From the NCBI RefSeq assembly GCF_011388215.1, contig NZ_CP049989.1, positions 4,134,001 to 4,198,000 on the forward strand: a stretch of DNA of 64,000 nt, written 5' to 3'. Below the pieces are notes generated by a model. It worked only from the letters and a program-made list of their open reading frames with translations, searched no databases and had not been told where the DNA came from. The DNA comes from Hydrogenophaga crocea. GTDB lineage: Bacteria; Pseudomonadota; Gammaproteobacteria; Burkholderiales; Burkholderiaceae_C. The position numbers and the translations under genes are program-made. Below are positions 46,605 to 55,215 of this stretch, in pieces. Each line of letters opens with the position of its first letter. Within the stretch, counting starts at the first letter, position 1.

Positions 46605-46873
46605 TTCAGGTACGCCCGGATCACCTCGGCCATTTCCTGGCCGCCCAGCCGGCGCGCCTTGGCGCTCTCGGCTTCGACCACGTGCTCCAGCAGGTGGTCT
46701 TCCATCAGCTCGGCGGTCAGGCCGTTCAACGCACCCCGCGCCGACGCCAGCTGGCGCAGCACCTCGCCGCAGGCCAGGTCCGCATCGAGCGCGCGCTCGA
46801 TGCCTTCCAGCTGGCCTTTGATGCGCCGCACGCGCGCCAGCAGCTTGGTTTTCTTTCGCAGGGTGTGGGACAT
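46601..46873 (-). CDS. dmeR: RcnR/DmeR-type metal-sensing repressor
   Basis: A 90-aa all-helical repressor of the CsoR/RcnR/FrmR family. His3, Cys35, His60 and His64 match the Ni/Co-binding set of RcnR. The DNA-contact helix is KTKLLARVRRIKGQLEGIERAL. It should repress the dmeRF operon and release it when Co or Ni binds. A G-tract palindrome of the type this family recognises lies 15-31 bp upstream of its start. Confidence 0.92.
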   Translation of the reverse strand: MSHTLRKKTKLLARVRRIKGQLEGIERALDADLACGEVLRQLASARGALNGLTAELMEDHLLEHVVEAESAKARRLGGQEMAEVIRAYLK

Positions 46874-46887
46874 GCTCGCTCGAAAAT

Positions 46888-46904
46888 ATAGCCAGGGGGG
46901 CTAT
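46888..46904. promoter_or_regulatory. DmeR operator
   Basis: atagcc-agggg-ggctat: 6-bp inverted arms around a G tract, just upstream of dmeR. It resembles the T-A-x-x-G-tract-x-x-T-A sites bound by RcnR and DmeR proteins. Confidence 0.7.
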
Positions 46905-46941
46905 GTTACCCGGGCACCTCACGAGCGGCTGCCCAAAAGCA

Positions 46942-46965
46942 AAGAAGGCCCCTGAGGGCCTTCTT
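46942..46965. terminator. Terminator after DUF4148 copy 2
   Basis: Perfect 10-bp stem aagaaggccc / gggccttctt, loop ctga, with T-rich flanks on both strands (ttgtttg; tttgcttttg). It ends the copy 2 transcript before the dmeR promoter. Confidence 0.8.
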
Positions 46966-46987
46966 GTTTGAGCGCGTAGTGCGGCGT

Positions 46988-47290
46988 TCAGACGCCGGTC
47001 GGCACGATCTCGCCGCGGGCCGTGCGGCCCTGCTTGAGTGCCAGCGCCGCTTCGGCGCGCACCTGCTCGCGGCTCAGGCCGCTGGCAATGGCGGTGCCCG
47101 GCTGCTCCGTGGCTTCGCCGCGGGCGATCAGGCCGTCGCGGTTGGCTTGCACGGCCTGGGCCTGCACTTCGGCGCGGCTCAGCGTGGAGGTGAAGTGGAA
47201 CACTTCATTGCCTTCGATCGGGCCTTGGGCGAACGAGGCGCCGGCGGTCAGGGCAAAAGCGAGGGGCAGAACGAAACGGGCGGTTTTCAT
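46988..47290 (-). CDS. DUF4148 family exported protein, copy 2
   Basis: A 100-aa secreted protein. Signal peptide identical to copy 1; mature part identical to copy 3. Same duplicated helical motif (LSRAEVQAQAVQANRDGLIA and LSREQVRAEAALALKQGRTA). Function unknown; the family is common in Burkholderiales and is usually small, exported and present in several copies. Confidence 0.88.
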   Translation of the reverse strand: MKTARFVLPLAFALTAGASFAQGPIEGNEVFHFTSTLSRAEVQAQAVQANRDGLIARGEATEQPGTAIASGLSREQVRAEAALALKQGRTARGEIVPTGV

Positions 47291-47441
47291 GATGAGGTCC
47301 TTGAAACAGAGGTTGAGCGTTTGGCTTGACTTGGTCTTCACATGCCGCTGTTGTGTTCGGCATGGGATGAATTGTGAAAGTCGGCCCTGTTTCGAAAAAC
47401 CACCGCGCCCACAACGCACTGTTTCGCGTTTGGCAACAAGC
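46988..47441 (-). repeat. DUF4148 repeat unit, copy 2 (inverted)
   Basis: Inverted relative to copies 1 and 3. Includes the 150-bp upstream region with the stem-loop at 47341-47364. With copy 1 it brackets LysR-oxidoreductase-dmeF-dmeR as a pair of inverted repeats about 3.5 kb apart. Its start region reaches to within 38 bp of the divergent gene at 47480. Confidence 0.85.
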
Positions 47442-47479
47442 ATTCGCGGCAGTGCCGCGCGGCATGCGACCATCGCGCC

Positions 47480-48103
47480 ATGGCCAAACCCCCGCCCCCT
47501 CACCTGCAACGCACCGTCGTCATGGGCACCGTGGGCCGCAGCGGCGGCGCGGTGCTGCGCGAGCTGCTGGGCCAGGTGCCGCCACCGCCCGTCACCGTGC
47601 TGGGCACGCGCCCGTTCCGCCACCTGCCGCGCGGCCTCATGCAGGCCGTGGTCGAAGGCAGCGGCTGGGCCGCGTGCCTGCGCCACATCGATGCGGGCGA
47701 CCGCGTGCTCATCGTGTTCGACACGCAGCGCCACGAGCGCGAAAGCGTGTTCTGGCGGCTCGAGCGCGCGCACCTGATCGACCTGGCGAGCGCACTGCAC
47801 GCGCGCGGCCTGCAGCGGCTCGACGTGGTCTTTGCGCCCGACCAGCCCGCGAGCGCCGCCGAAACCGTGGCGCTCAAGAGCCTGGGCTACGGCATCCACG
47901 TGCCCGGCCCGGGCCAGCGCGCGGTGGCCAAGGCCACGGGCGGCGCCACGAGCGCGCCCGCGCGCCTGGGCCAGTGGGTCATCCACATCCTGGTCGACAC
48001 CATGCGCCAGTTCAGCCAGAGCCTGATCCACGGGCGGCGGCAGCAGCGCGAGCGCGCGCGGACGCGCCAGCGCGAACGCGAAACGGGCAACCGGGGCGAC
48101 TGA
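47480..48103 (+). CDS. Conserved hypothetical, Rossmann-like N-terminus
   Basis: A 207-aa protein not recognised as a named family. A glycine-rich GTVGRSGGAVLREL near the N-terminus, followed by a strand VTVLGTRPF and later VLIVFDTQRHERE and LIDLASALHARGLQRLDVVFAP, resemble short NAD(P)-binding SDR proteins of the NmrA/YbjT type. The C-terminal 25 residues are strongly basic (Arg/Gln/Glu-rich). It sits alone between divergent DUF4148 copies 2 and 3. Confidence 0.6.
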   Translation: MAKPPPPHLQRTVVMGTVGRSGGAVLRELLGQVPPPPVTVLGTRPFRHLPRGLMQAVVEGSGWAACLRHIDAGDRVLIVFDTQRHERESVFWRLERAHLIDLASALHARGLQRLDVVFAPDQPASAAETVALKSLGYGIHVPGPGQRAVAKATGGATSAPARLGQWVIHILVDTMRQFSQSLIHGRRQQRERARTRQRERETGNRGD

Positions 48104-48124
48104 ATCCGGGGCGCGACGACCCGC

Positions 48125-48586
48125 GCTTGTTGCCGATCGCGAAACAGTGCGTTGTGGGCGCGGTGGTTTTTCGAAACGGGGCCGGCTTTCACAATCCATC
48201 CCATGCCGAACACAAACAGCGGCATGTGAAAGAACCCAAGTCAAGCCACCCGCTCAACCTCTGTTTCGAAAGACCCCATCATGAAAACCGCTCAAAGCCT
48301 CGCCCTCTCCGTTGTCCTCGCCCTGTCGGCCGGCGCCTCGTTCGCCCAAGGCCCGATCGAGGGCAATGAAGTGTTCCACTTCACCTCCACGCTGAGCCGC
48401 GCCGAAGTGCAGGCCCAGGCCGTGCAAGCCAACCGCGACGGCCTGATCGCCCGCGGCGAAGCCACGGAGCAGCCGGGCACCGCGATCGCCAGCGGCCTGA
48501 GCCGCGAGCAGGTGCGCGCCGAAGCGGCGCTGGCACTCAAGCAGGGCCGCACGGCCCGCGGCGAGATCGTGCCGACCGGCGTCTGA
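48125..48586 (+). repeat. DUF4148 repeat unit, copy 3 (plus orientation)
   Basis: Direct repeat of copy 1 (43056-43512) and inverted relative to copy 2. The upstream region matches copy 1 almost base for base, including the stem-loop (48202-48226), whereas the mature coding part matches copy 2. Confidence 0.85.
48281..48586 (+). CDS. DUF4148 family exported protein, copy 3
   Basis: A 101-aa secreted protein. The signal peptide (starting MKTAQSLALSVVLALSAGAS) differs from copies 1 and 2, while the mature protein is identical to copy 2. This patchwork suggests recombination between copies. Followed by its own strong terminator. Function unknown. Confidence 0.88.
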   Translation: MKTAQSLALSVVLALSAGASFAQGPIEGNEVFHFTSTLSRAEVQAQAVQANRDGLIARGEATEQPGTAIASGLSREQVRAEAALALKQGRTARGEIVPTGV

Positions 48587-48605
48587 ACGCTGCGCTTCGC
48601 GCTCC

Positions 48606-48635
48606 AACAAAAAGGCCCCTCGGGGCCTTTTTGTT
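48606..48635 (+). terminator. Intrinsic terminator after DUF4148 copy 3
   Basis: 14-bp stem aacaaaaaggcccc / ggggcctttttgtt with a 2-nt loop. The A/T-rich ends make it work in both directions, also serving the convergent hydrolase gene at 48658. Confidence 0.88.
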
Positions 48636-48657
48636 TGGGGATGCGATGCGCCAGGCC

Positions 48658-49185
48658 TCAGCCGCCCAGCGCCTGCGCCACCGTGGCCATGTTCACGCGC
48701 GTGCCCAGGCCCCCCAGCGCCAGCTTGTGCACCACCTCGCTCAGCGTGGTGGTGGCGTCGCCGAGCACCGTGACCTTGCCGTAGGCCTCTGCGCTTTTCG
48801 AGAGCGCGGTGTAGGTCACGCAGTGCTGGGTCATCATGCCGCACAGCAGCAGCTCGTCCACGCCGCGCGCCTTCAGTTCCTGGGCGAGCGTGGTCTGTGC
48901 GAACGAGTCGGCCTGGTGCTTCACCACCACGGGCGCATCGGGCGCGGCGGCCAGCACCTGCGGGTGGATCTTCACGCCCTCGGAGTCGGCGTTGAAGAAG
49001 GGCGCGGCGCCGGGGGGCGCTTTCGACACGTGCTGCACCAGCACCACCGGCAGGCCCTGCGCGCGCGCCGCGGCCATGGCCTTGAGCGTGGCCGCGAGCG
49101 CGGCCTCGGCGTTCCACAGCGGGAACAGGCCGTTGGGGAAGTAGTCGTTCTGGACGTCGATGACGATGAGGGCGGGTTTGGGCAT
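48658..49185 (-). CDS. Cysteine hydrolase, isochorismatase-like family
   Basis: A 175-aa cytosolic enzyme. The catalytic triad is complete: Asp10 (VIDVQNDY), Lys89 (VVVKHQADSF) and Cys122 (GMMTQHCVTYTAL). The sequence is close to the nicotinamidase/isochorismatase fold but shorter than nicotinamidases; the substrate is an unknown amide or vinyl ether. AGGTGA lies before ATG 49185. No clear operon partner; the efflux genes follow in the same direction upstream. Confidence 0.88.
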   Translation of the reverse strand: MPKPALIVIDVQNDYFPNGLFPLWNAEAALAATLKAMAAARAQGLPVVLVQHVSKAPPGAAPFFNADSEGVKIHPQVLAAAPDAPVVVKHQADSFAQTTLAQELKARGVDELLLCGMMTQHCVTYTALSKSAEAYGKVTVLGDATTTLSEVVHKLALGGLGTRVNMATVAQALGG

Positions 49186-49261
49186 GGGGTTCACCTGAAG
49201 CACAAAGACGGCGCGCATTCTTGCATCGCCGCGCGCTTCGCGTGGCGATGCCCTTGCGGCT

Positions 49262-50698
49262 TCAGCGCGCCGCCACCTCCCACCCCCCACCCAGCGCGCG
49301 GATCAGCTGCACCGTGGCCTGCTGCTGCGTGGCGGCCACGCGCTGGGCCTGGCGGCGGTTGGCGAGTTCGTTGCGGCGCGCATCGAGCAGTTCGAGCTGG
49401 CTCACCAGGCCGTTGCGGTAGCGCGTTTCCGCGATCGCGCTCGCGCGCTGCGCGGCGTTCACCGCGCGGCCCTGGGCCTGCGCCTGTTCGTCGAGCAGGC
49501 GCAGCGCGGCGAGCTGGTCTTCCACCTCGCGCAGCGCGTTGAGCACCTGGCCGCGGTATTGCGCGGCCGAGGCATCGAACTGGGCCTGCGCGCTCTGCAC
49601 ACCGGCGTCGCGGCGGCCGCCGTCGAACAGGGGCACCGCGAGCAGCGCACCCACGCCCCAGGCGCGCGCCGACCACTTGAACAGGTCCCCGAGCTCGGGC
49701 GAGGCAAAGCCGGCCGCCGCGGTGAGCGAGACGCTGGGGAACCACGCCGTCTGCGCCACGCCCACGCGCGCCTGCGCCGCGAGCAGCTGCGCCTGGGCGG
49801 CGGCCACATCGGGCCGGCGCGCGAGCACGCTCGCGGGCACGCCCGCGGGGATCACGGGCAACTCGCGCGCGGTGTTGTCCGCGGTCCGGGTCGGCAGCGT
49901 GAAGCCGCTCGCGGGCGCGCCCACCAGCACCGCCAACGCGTTCTCCAGCGCGCTGCGCTGGCGCTCCAGCGCAAAGGCCTCGGCCTCGGTGGCCGCGAGA
50001 TCGGTCTGGATGCGGATCACGTCGAGCTCGGCCACGTCGCCGGCCTCGAAGCGGCGTTGCGTGAGGCGCAGCGTGTCGCCATAGGCGCGCGCGGTGTCCT
50101 GCACCAGCGCGCGTTCGGTGTCGGTGGCGCGCAGCGCAAGGTAGGTCTGCGCGAGCTCGGCCTGCACCAGCAGCCGCGTGCTTTGCAGCAGGGCTTCGCG
50201 CTGCTGTGCGTCGAGCGCGGCGGCGTCCTGGGCGCGCGCGAGCCGGCCGAACAGGTCGAGCTCGTACGACAGGTTCACGCCGGTCTGCAGCAGCGTGGCG
50301 GGCGCGGGGCCGCCGGTGGTGGCGGCGCCGGCGTTGCGCGCGGCCTGCGCGCCCACACCGATCTGCGGCGCGCGATCGGCCTGCGCGCCGCGCAGCAGCG
50401 CGCGCGCCTGGGCCAGCCGCGCGCCGGCTTGTGCGACGTCGGTGTTGTGCGCGTCGGCGCGCGCCACCAGGTCATCGAGCACCGGGTCGCCAAAGGCCTT
50501 CCACCATTCGCCGCGCGGCTGCGCTTCGGCGGCGGGCGCGACGGTCCAGCGCGCGGGGTCGCGCTGCTCCTTGAACTGGGGCGGCGTGTCGGTGGCCGCG
50601 GGCAGCGGGGGCAGGGCGGCGGCGCAACCGGCCAGCACAAGGGCGGCGGCCAGCGGCAGCAGCCGCGAGAGCAGGGGCTTGGTCACGGGGAACTCCAT
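49262..50698 (-). CDS. Outer-membrane efflux factor lipoprotein of MexEF-type pump
   Basis: A 478-aa TolC-like lipoprotein, lipobox VLAGC (Cys25). First half includes NLSYELDLFGRLARAQDAA; the second starts near PAGVPASVLARRPDVAAAQ and includes LAVPLFDGGRRDAGVQ. Third gene of the operon; TGATG overlap with the pump gene (stop and start share one base). Confidence 0.93.
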   Translation of the reverse strand: MEFPVTKPLLSRLLPLAAALVLAGCAAALPPLPAATDTPPQFKEQRDPARWTVAPAAEAQPRGEWWKAFGDPVLDDLVARADAHNTDVAQAGARLAQARALLRGAQADRAPQIGVGAQAARNAGAATTGGPAPATLLQTGVNLSYELDLFGRLARAQDAAALDAQQREALLQSTRLLVQAELAQTYLALRATDTERALVQDTARAYGDTLRLTQRRFEAGDVAELDVIRIQTDLAATEAEAFALERQRSALENALAVLVGAPASGFTLPTRTADNTARELPVIPAGVPASVLARRPDVAAAQAQLLAAQARVGVAQTAWFPSVSLTAAAGFASPELGDLFKWSARAWGVGALLAVPLFDGGRRDAGVQSAQAQFDASAAQYRGQVLNALREVEDQLAALRLLDEQAQAQGRAVNAAQRASAIAETRYRNGLVSQLELLDARRNELANRRQAQRVAATQQQATVQLIRALGGGWEVAAR

Positions 50699-53600
50699 CA
50701 GTGTTTCAGGGGCGCGGCGGGCAGGGCGCGCAGGTCGGCGCCGGCGCCGCCCGTGCTGCCCGTGCCGGTGGCAAAGGCTTCGTGCGTGCCGTGCTGGCGC
50801 AGCGGGCGGTTGCCCGCGAGGCGGCGCAGCAGCACGTAGAACACGGGCGTGAGGAACAGGCCGAAGGCGGTCACGCCGATCATGCCGGCGAACACGGCCA
50901 CGCCCATGGCCGAGCGCATCTCGGCGCCCGCGCCGGTGGCCAGCACCAGCGGCAGCACACCCATCACGAAGGCCAGCGAGGTCATGAGGATGGGGCGCAG
51001 CCGCAGGCGGCTGGCCTCGATCGCGGCCTGCACCGGCGAGCGGCCCGCGAACTCGAGTTCGCGCGCGAACTCCACGATCAGGATCGCGTTCTTGGCCGAC
51101 AGCCCCACGAGCACGATGAGCCCGATCTGGGTGAACACGTTGTTGTCGCCGCCGTCGAGCCACACGCCGGTCATGGCCGCGAGCAGGCCCATGGGCACGA
51201 TGAGGATGATGGACAGCGGCAGCGTGAGGCTCTCGTACTGCGCCGCGAGCACCAGGAACACCAGCAGCACCGCGAGCGGGAACACCCACAGCGCCGAGTT
51301 GCCGGCCAGGATCTCCTGGTAGGTGAGCTCGGTCCATTCGTAGCCGATGCCCTGCGGCAGCGTTTCGGCGGCGATGCGCTCGATGGCCGCCTGGGCCTGG
51401 CCCGAGGAATAACCGGGCGCGGGGCCGCCGTTGATGTCGGCCGAGAGGTAGCCGTTGTAGCGCATGGCGCGCTCGGGGCCGTAGGCCGAATCCACCTTGA
51501 GCAGCGCCGACAGCGGGATCATCTCGCCGCTGGTCGAGCGCACCTTGAGCAGGCCGATGTCTTCGGCGCGTGCGCGGTGCGGCGCGTCGGCCTGGGCGCG
51601 CACGCTGTAGGTGCGGCCGAAGCGGTTGAAGTCGTTCACGTAGAGGCTGCCGAGGTAGATCTGCAGGGTGTCGAAGATCTCGGTCACGGGCACGCCGAGC
51701 TGGCGCGCCTTGGTGCGGTCGATGTCGGCATAGAGCTGCGGCACGTTGACCTGCCAGCTCGTGAACATGCCCGCGAGCTCGGGCGTCTGGTAGGCCTTGG
51801 CCATGAAGGCCTTGACCGCCGCGTCCATGGCTTCGTAGCCCAGCGAGGCCTTGTCTTCGAGCTGCAGCTTGAAGCCGCCGGTGGTGCCCAGGCCGGCCAC
51901 GGGCGGCGGCGGGAACATCACCACGAAGGCGTCCTGGATCTCGCCATAGGCCTGGTTGAGCTGGCCCGCCACCGCGGCGCCGCTCTGGTCGGCGCGGCGG
52001 CGCTCGGCGAAGGGCTTGAGCGTGGCGAACACGATGCCGGCGTTGGAGCTGTTGGTGAAGCCGTTGATGGACAGGCCCGGGAAGGCGATGGCGTCTTCCA
52101 CGTTGGGGTTGCGCCGCGTGATCTCGCCCATGCGGCGGATGACCTCGTCGGTGCGGTCGAGCGTGGCGCCGTCGGGCAGCTGCGCGAAACCGATCAGGTA
52201 CTGCTTGTCTTGCGCGGGCACGAAGCCGCCGGGCACGGCCTTGAACAGGCCCACGGTGAGCGCGGCGAGCACCAGGTACAGGCCCATCATCAGCGCCTTG
52301 CGCGAGATCGCGCGGCGCACGCCGCCGCTGTAGGCCTGGGCGCTGCGGTCGAAGAAGCGGTTGAAGGCGCGGAAGAAGCGGCCGAACACGCGGTCCATGC
52401 CGCGCGTGAGCGCGTCCTTGGGCGCGTCGTGGCCGCGCAGCAGCAGCGCCGACAGCGCGGGCGACAGCGTGAGCGAGTTGACCGCCGAGATCACGGTGGA
52501 GATCGCGATGGTCACCGCGAACTGCTTGTAGAACTGGCCCGTGAGACCGCTGATGAAGGCCAGCGGCACGAACACCGCCACCAGCACCAGCGCGATCGCG
52601 ATGATCGGGCCCGAGACCTCGCGCATGGCGCGGTAGGTGGCCTCGCGCGGGCTCAGGCCGGCCTCGATGTTGCGCTCCACGTTCTCCACCACCACGATCG
52701 CGTCGTCGACCACGATGCCGATGGCCAGCACCAGCCCGAACAGCGACAGCGCGTTGATGGAAAAGCCCAGCAGGTGCAGCACCGCGAAGGTGCCCACCAC
52801 CGACACCGGCACCGCGAGCAGCGGAATGATGGACGCGCGCCAGGTCTGCAGGAACACGATCACCACGATCACCACCAGCGCGATGGCTTCGAGCAGGGTC
52901 GTGATGACCGAGTCGATCGAGGCGCGCACGAACTGCGTGGGGTCGTAGGCGATGCGGTACTCCACGCCCTCGGGCATGTTCTTCTGCAGCTCGGCCATGG
53001 TGGCGCGCACCTGGGCCGAGATCTCGAGCGCGTTCGAGCCGGGCGCCTGGAACACGCCCATGCCCACCGCGGGCTCGTTGTTGAGCAGCGAGCGCAGCGC
53101 GTAGTCGGCCGCGCCCATCTCGAGCCGCGCCACGTCGCGCAGCCGGGTCACGGCGCCGTCGCTGCCGGTCTTCACGATGATGTCGCCGAACTCTTCTTCG
53201 GTCTGCAGCCGGCCCTGCGCGTTCACGGAGAGCTGCACGTCCACGCCCGGCAGGCCGGGCGAAGCGCCCACCACACCGGCCGCGGCCTGCACGTTCTGGC
53301 CGCGGATGGCGGCCACCACGTCGCTGGCCGAGAGGCCTCGCTGCGCGACCTTCTGCGGATCGAGCCACACGCGCATGGCGTAGTCGCCGCCGCCGAAGAC
53401 CTGCACCTGGCCCACGCCGGCAATGCGCGCAAGGCGGTCCTTCACGTTGAGCACCGCGTAGTTGCGCAGGTAGTTGATGTCGTAGCGGTCGTTGGGCGAG
53501 ACCAGGTGCACCACCATCGTGATGTCGGGCGAGCTCTTGACCGTGGTCACGCCCAGGCGGCGCACCTCTTCGGGCAGGCGCGGCTCGGCCTGCGACACGC

Positions 53601-53934
53601 GGTTCTGCACCAGCTGCTGGGCCTTGTCGGGGTCGGTGCCGAGCGCGAAGGTCACGGTCAGCGTCATCACGCCGTCGGTGGTGGCCTGGCTGCCCATGTA
53701 GAGCATGCCTTCGACACCGTTGATGGCTTCTTCGAGCGGCGTGGCCACGGTCTCGGCGATCACCTTGGGGTTGGCGCCCGGGTACTGGGCGCGCACCACC
53801 ACCGAGGGCGGCACCACCTCGGGGTACTCGGACACGGGCAGGCCGCGCAGCGCGACCAGGCCGGCGATCAGGATCAGCAGCGAGAGCACGCCCGCGAAGA
53901 TCGGCCGGTCGATGAAAAATTTGGAGAGGTTCAT
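50698..53934 (-). CDS. RND multidrug efflux transporter, MexF type
   Basis: A 1078-aa pump. The N-terminus (NLSKFFIDRPIFAGVLSLLI) is characteristic of the MexF/BpeF branch rather than MexB. TM4 GIVVDDAIVVVENVERN and TM10 GLSAKNAILIVEFAREL keep the proton-relay residues. MexF-type pumps export chloramphenicol-, quinolone- and trimethoprim-like compounds; that is family knowledge, not read here. 17 bp after the adaptor gene. Confidence 0.94.
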   Translation of the reverse strand: MNLSKFFIDRPIFAGVLSLLILIAGLVALRGLPVSEYPEVVPPSVVVRAQYPGANPKVIAETVATPLEEAINGVEGMLYMGSQATTDGVMTLTVTFALGTDPDKAQQLVQNRVSQAEPRLPEEVRRLGVTTVKSSPDITMVVHLVSPNDRYDINYLRNYAVLNVKDRLARIAGVGQVQVFGGGDYAMRVWLDPQKVAQRGLSASDVVAAIRGQNVQAAAGVVGASPGLPGVDVQLSVNAQGRLQTEEEFGDIIVKTGSDGAVTRLRDVARLEMGAADYALRSLLNNEPAVGMGVFQAPGSNALEISAQVRATMAELQKNMPEGVEYRIAYDPTQFVRASIDSVITTLLEAIALVVIVVIVFLQTWRASIIPLLAVPVSVVGTFAVLHLLGFSINALSLFGLVLAIGIVVDDAIVVVENVERNIEAGLSPREATYRAMREVSGPIIAIALVLVAVFVPLAFISGLTGQFYKQFAVTIAISTVISAVNSLTLSPALSALLLRGHDAPKDALTRGMDRVFGRFFRAFNRFFDRSAQAYSGGVRRAISRKALMMGLYLVLAALTVGLFKAVPGGFVPAQDKQYLIGFAQLPDGATLDRTDEVIRRMGEITRRNPNVEDAIAFPGLSINGFTNSSNAGIVFATLKPFAERRRADQSGAAVAGQLNQAYGEIQDAFVVMFPPPPVAGLGTTGGFKLQLEDKASLGYEAMDAAVKAFMAKAYQTPELAGMFTSWQVNVPQLYADIDRTKARQLGVPVTEIFDTLQIYLGSLYVNDFNRFGRTYSVRAQADAPHRARAEDIGLLKVRSTSGEMIPLSALLKVDSAYGPERAMRYNGYLSADINGGPAPGYSSGQAQAAIERIAAETLPQGIGYEWTELTYQEILAGNSALWVFPLAVLLVFLVLAAQYESLTLPLSIILIVPMGLLAAMTGVWLDGGDNNVFTQIGLIVLVGLSAKNAILIVEFARELEFAGRSPVQAAIEASRLRLRPILMTSLAFVMGVLPLVLATGAGAEMRSAMGVAVFAGMIGVTAFGLFLTPVFYVLLRRLAGNRPLRQHGTHEAFATGTGSTGGAGADLRALPAAPLKH

Positions 53935-53951
53935 GGCGGCACTCCGGCGGC

Positions 53952-55157
53952 TCAGGGCTTGGCCGCGGCGAGTTGCTGGGTTTGCCCGGCGCGCGCGTTC
54001 ATGGGCACGGGCTGGGGTTGCACCACGTCGCCGGGGCGCACGCGCTGCAGGCCGTTGACGACGATGCGCTCGCCGGGTTCGAGCCCGCTGAGCACGGTGC
54101 GCAGGCCGTCCACGCTCGCGCCCAGGCGCACCTCGCGGTAGGCGGTCTTGTTGTCGTCGCCCACCACCAGCACGTACTTCTTGTCCTGGTCGGTGCCCAC
54201 GGCGCGTTCGCTCACGAGCAGTGCGCGGCTGCGCTGCGGCTCGCCCATGCGGATGCGCGCGAACTGGCCGGGAATGAGGCGGCCGTCGGTGTTGGGGAAC
54301 ACGGCGCGCACGCGCACCGTGCCGCTGCGCGGGTCGACCTGGTTGTCGATGAGCTGGAGCTGGCCGGTGTGCGGCGTGTCGGCGCCCTCGCCCGTGCCCA
54401 TCTGCACGGGAATGCGCTCGAGCGTGGCGCGCGCGCCCAGGCCCTGGAGCGCGCGGGTCACGGTCTGTTCGTCGGCGTCGAAGCTCGCGTAGATGGGGCT
54501 CACCGAGACCAGGTGGGCCAGCACCGGCGCGCCCGGGCCGGCGGCCACCAGGTTGCCCACGGTCACCTCGAGCCGGCCGATGCGGCCGGCCACGGGCGCG
54601 CGCACCTGGGTGTAGCCCAGGTTCAGGCGCGCGCTCTGCACCTGCGCCTGTGCGGCGAGCAGGTTGGCCTCGGCCTCGCGCAGCGCGTTGTGGCGGTCGT
54701 CGAGCTCGCGCTGGGCGATGGCCTTGTCTTCCCACAGGCGTTGCGAGCGCGCGTATTCGCCGCTGGCGTGCGTGAGCCGGGCCTGTGCGGCCGTGGCCTG
54801 GGCCTGGGCGCGCGCGAGTTCGGCTTCGTAGGGCGCGGGGTCGATGGTGACCAGCAGATCGCCCTTGGCCACCAGCGCGCCTTCGCGGAAGTGCGTGGCC
54901 AGCACCGCGCCGGCCACGCGCGAGCGCACCTCGACGCGCTCCACGGCCTCGAGCCGGCCCGAGAAGGCCTGCCAGGCCGCGACCTCGGTGGCCTCCACCG
55001 TGGCCACCGACACCGGCATGGGCGGCGGCGCTGCGGGCGCCTGCGCCTGGGCGCTCGGGGCTTTCTGCGTGAGCACGAACACGGCCACGGCGACGGCCGC
55101 GATCGCGGTGCCGGTGGGCCACCAGAGGCGGCGCGGGAACAGGGGAGAGCGGGGCAT
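53952..55157 (-). CDS. RND efflux periplasmic adaptor, MexE type
   Basis: A 401-aa adaptor with an N-terminal signal/anchor helix (about 15-30). Family segments: RVEVRSRVAGAVLATHFREGALVAKG-type lipoyl half, a coiled-coil hairpin at about 100-170, and LNLGYTQVRAPVAGRIGRLE. Its start lies 119 bp downstream of the hydrolase-like gene; a hairpin and T-rich run lie in that gap. Confidence 0.92.
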   Translation of the reverse strand: MPRSPLFPRRLWWPTGTAIAAVAVAVFVLTQKAPSAQAQAPAAPPPMPVSVATVEATEVAAWQAFSGRLEAVERVEVRSRVAGAVLATHFREGALVAKGDLLVTIDPAPYEAELARAQAQATAAQARLTHASGEYARSQRLWEDKAIAQRELDDRHNALREAEANLLAAQAQVQSARLNLGYTQVRAPVAGRIGRLEVTVGNLVAAGPGAPVLAHLVSVSPIYASFDADEQTVTRALQGLGARATLERIPVQMGTGEGADTPHTGQLQLIDNQVDPRSGTVRVRAVFPNTDGRLIPGQFARIRMGEPQRSRALLVSERAVGTDQDKKYVLVVGDDNKTAYREVRLGASVDGLRTVLSGLEPGERIVVNGLQRVRPGDVVQPQPVPMNARAGQTQQLAAAKP

Positions 55158-55169
55158 GGTGAGGGCTTT

Positions 55170-55215
55170 CCTGAGAAAAAAGAAAACAGCGGCCCGCCCC
55201 GGCTTGTGGCCGGGG
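55170..55215 (-). promoter_or_regulatory. Leader hairpin and T tract before the MexE-type gene
   Basis: On the minus strand a 7-bp stem (ccccggc / gccgggg, 55197-55215) is followed about 12 nt later by a T-rich run (tttt c tttttt, about 55176-55186), then the ribosome-binding site. It looks like a weak terminator or attenuator between the hydrolase-like gene and the pump genes. Confidence 0.35.

Noticed and set aside
43056..47441. Copies 1 and 2 as the ends of a transposon
   Set aside because: The repeats are complete small genes with their own promoters, and there is no transposase, terminal inverted repeat of IS type or visible target duplication.
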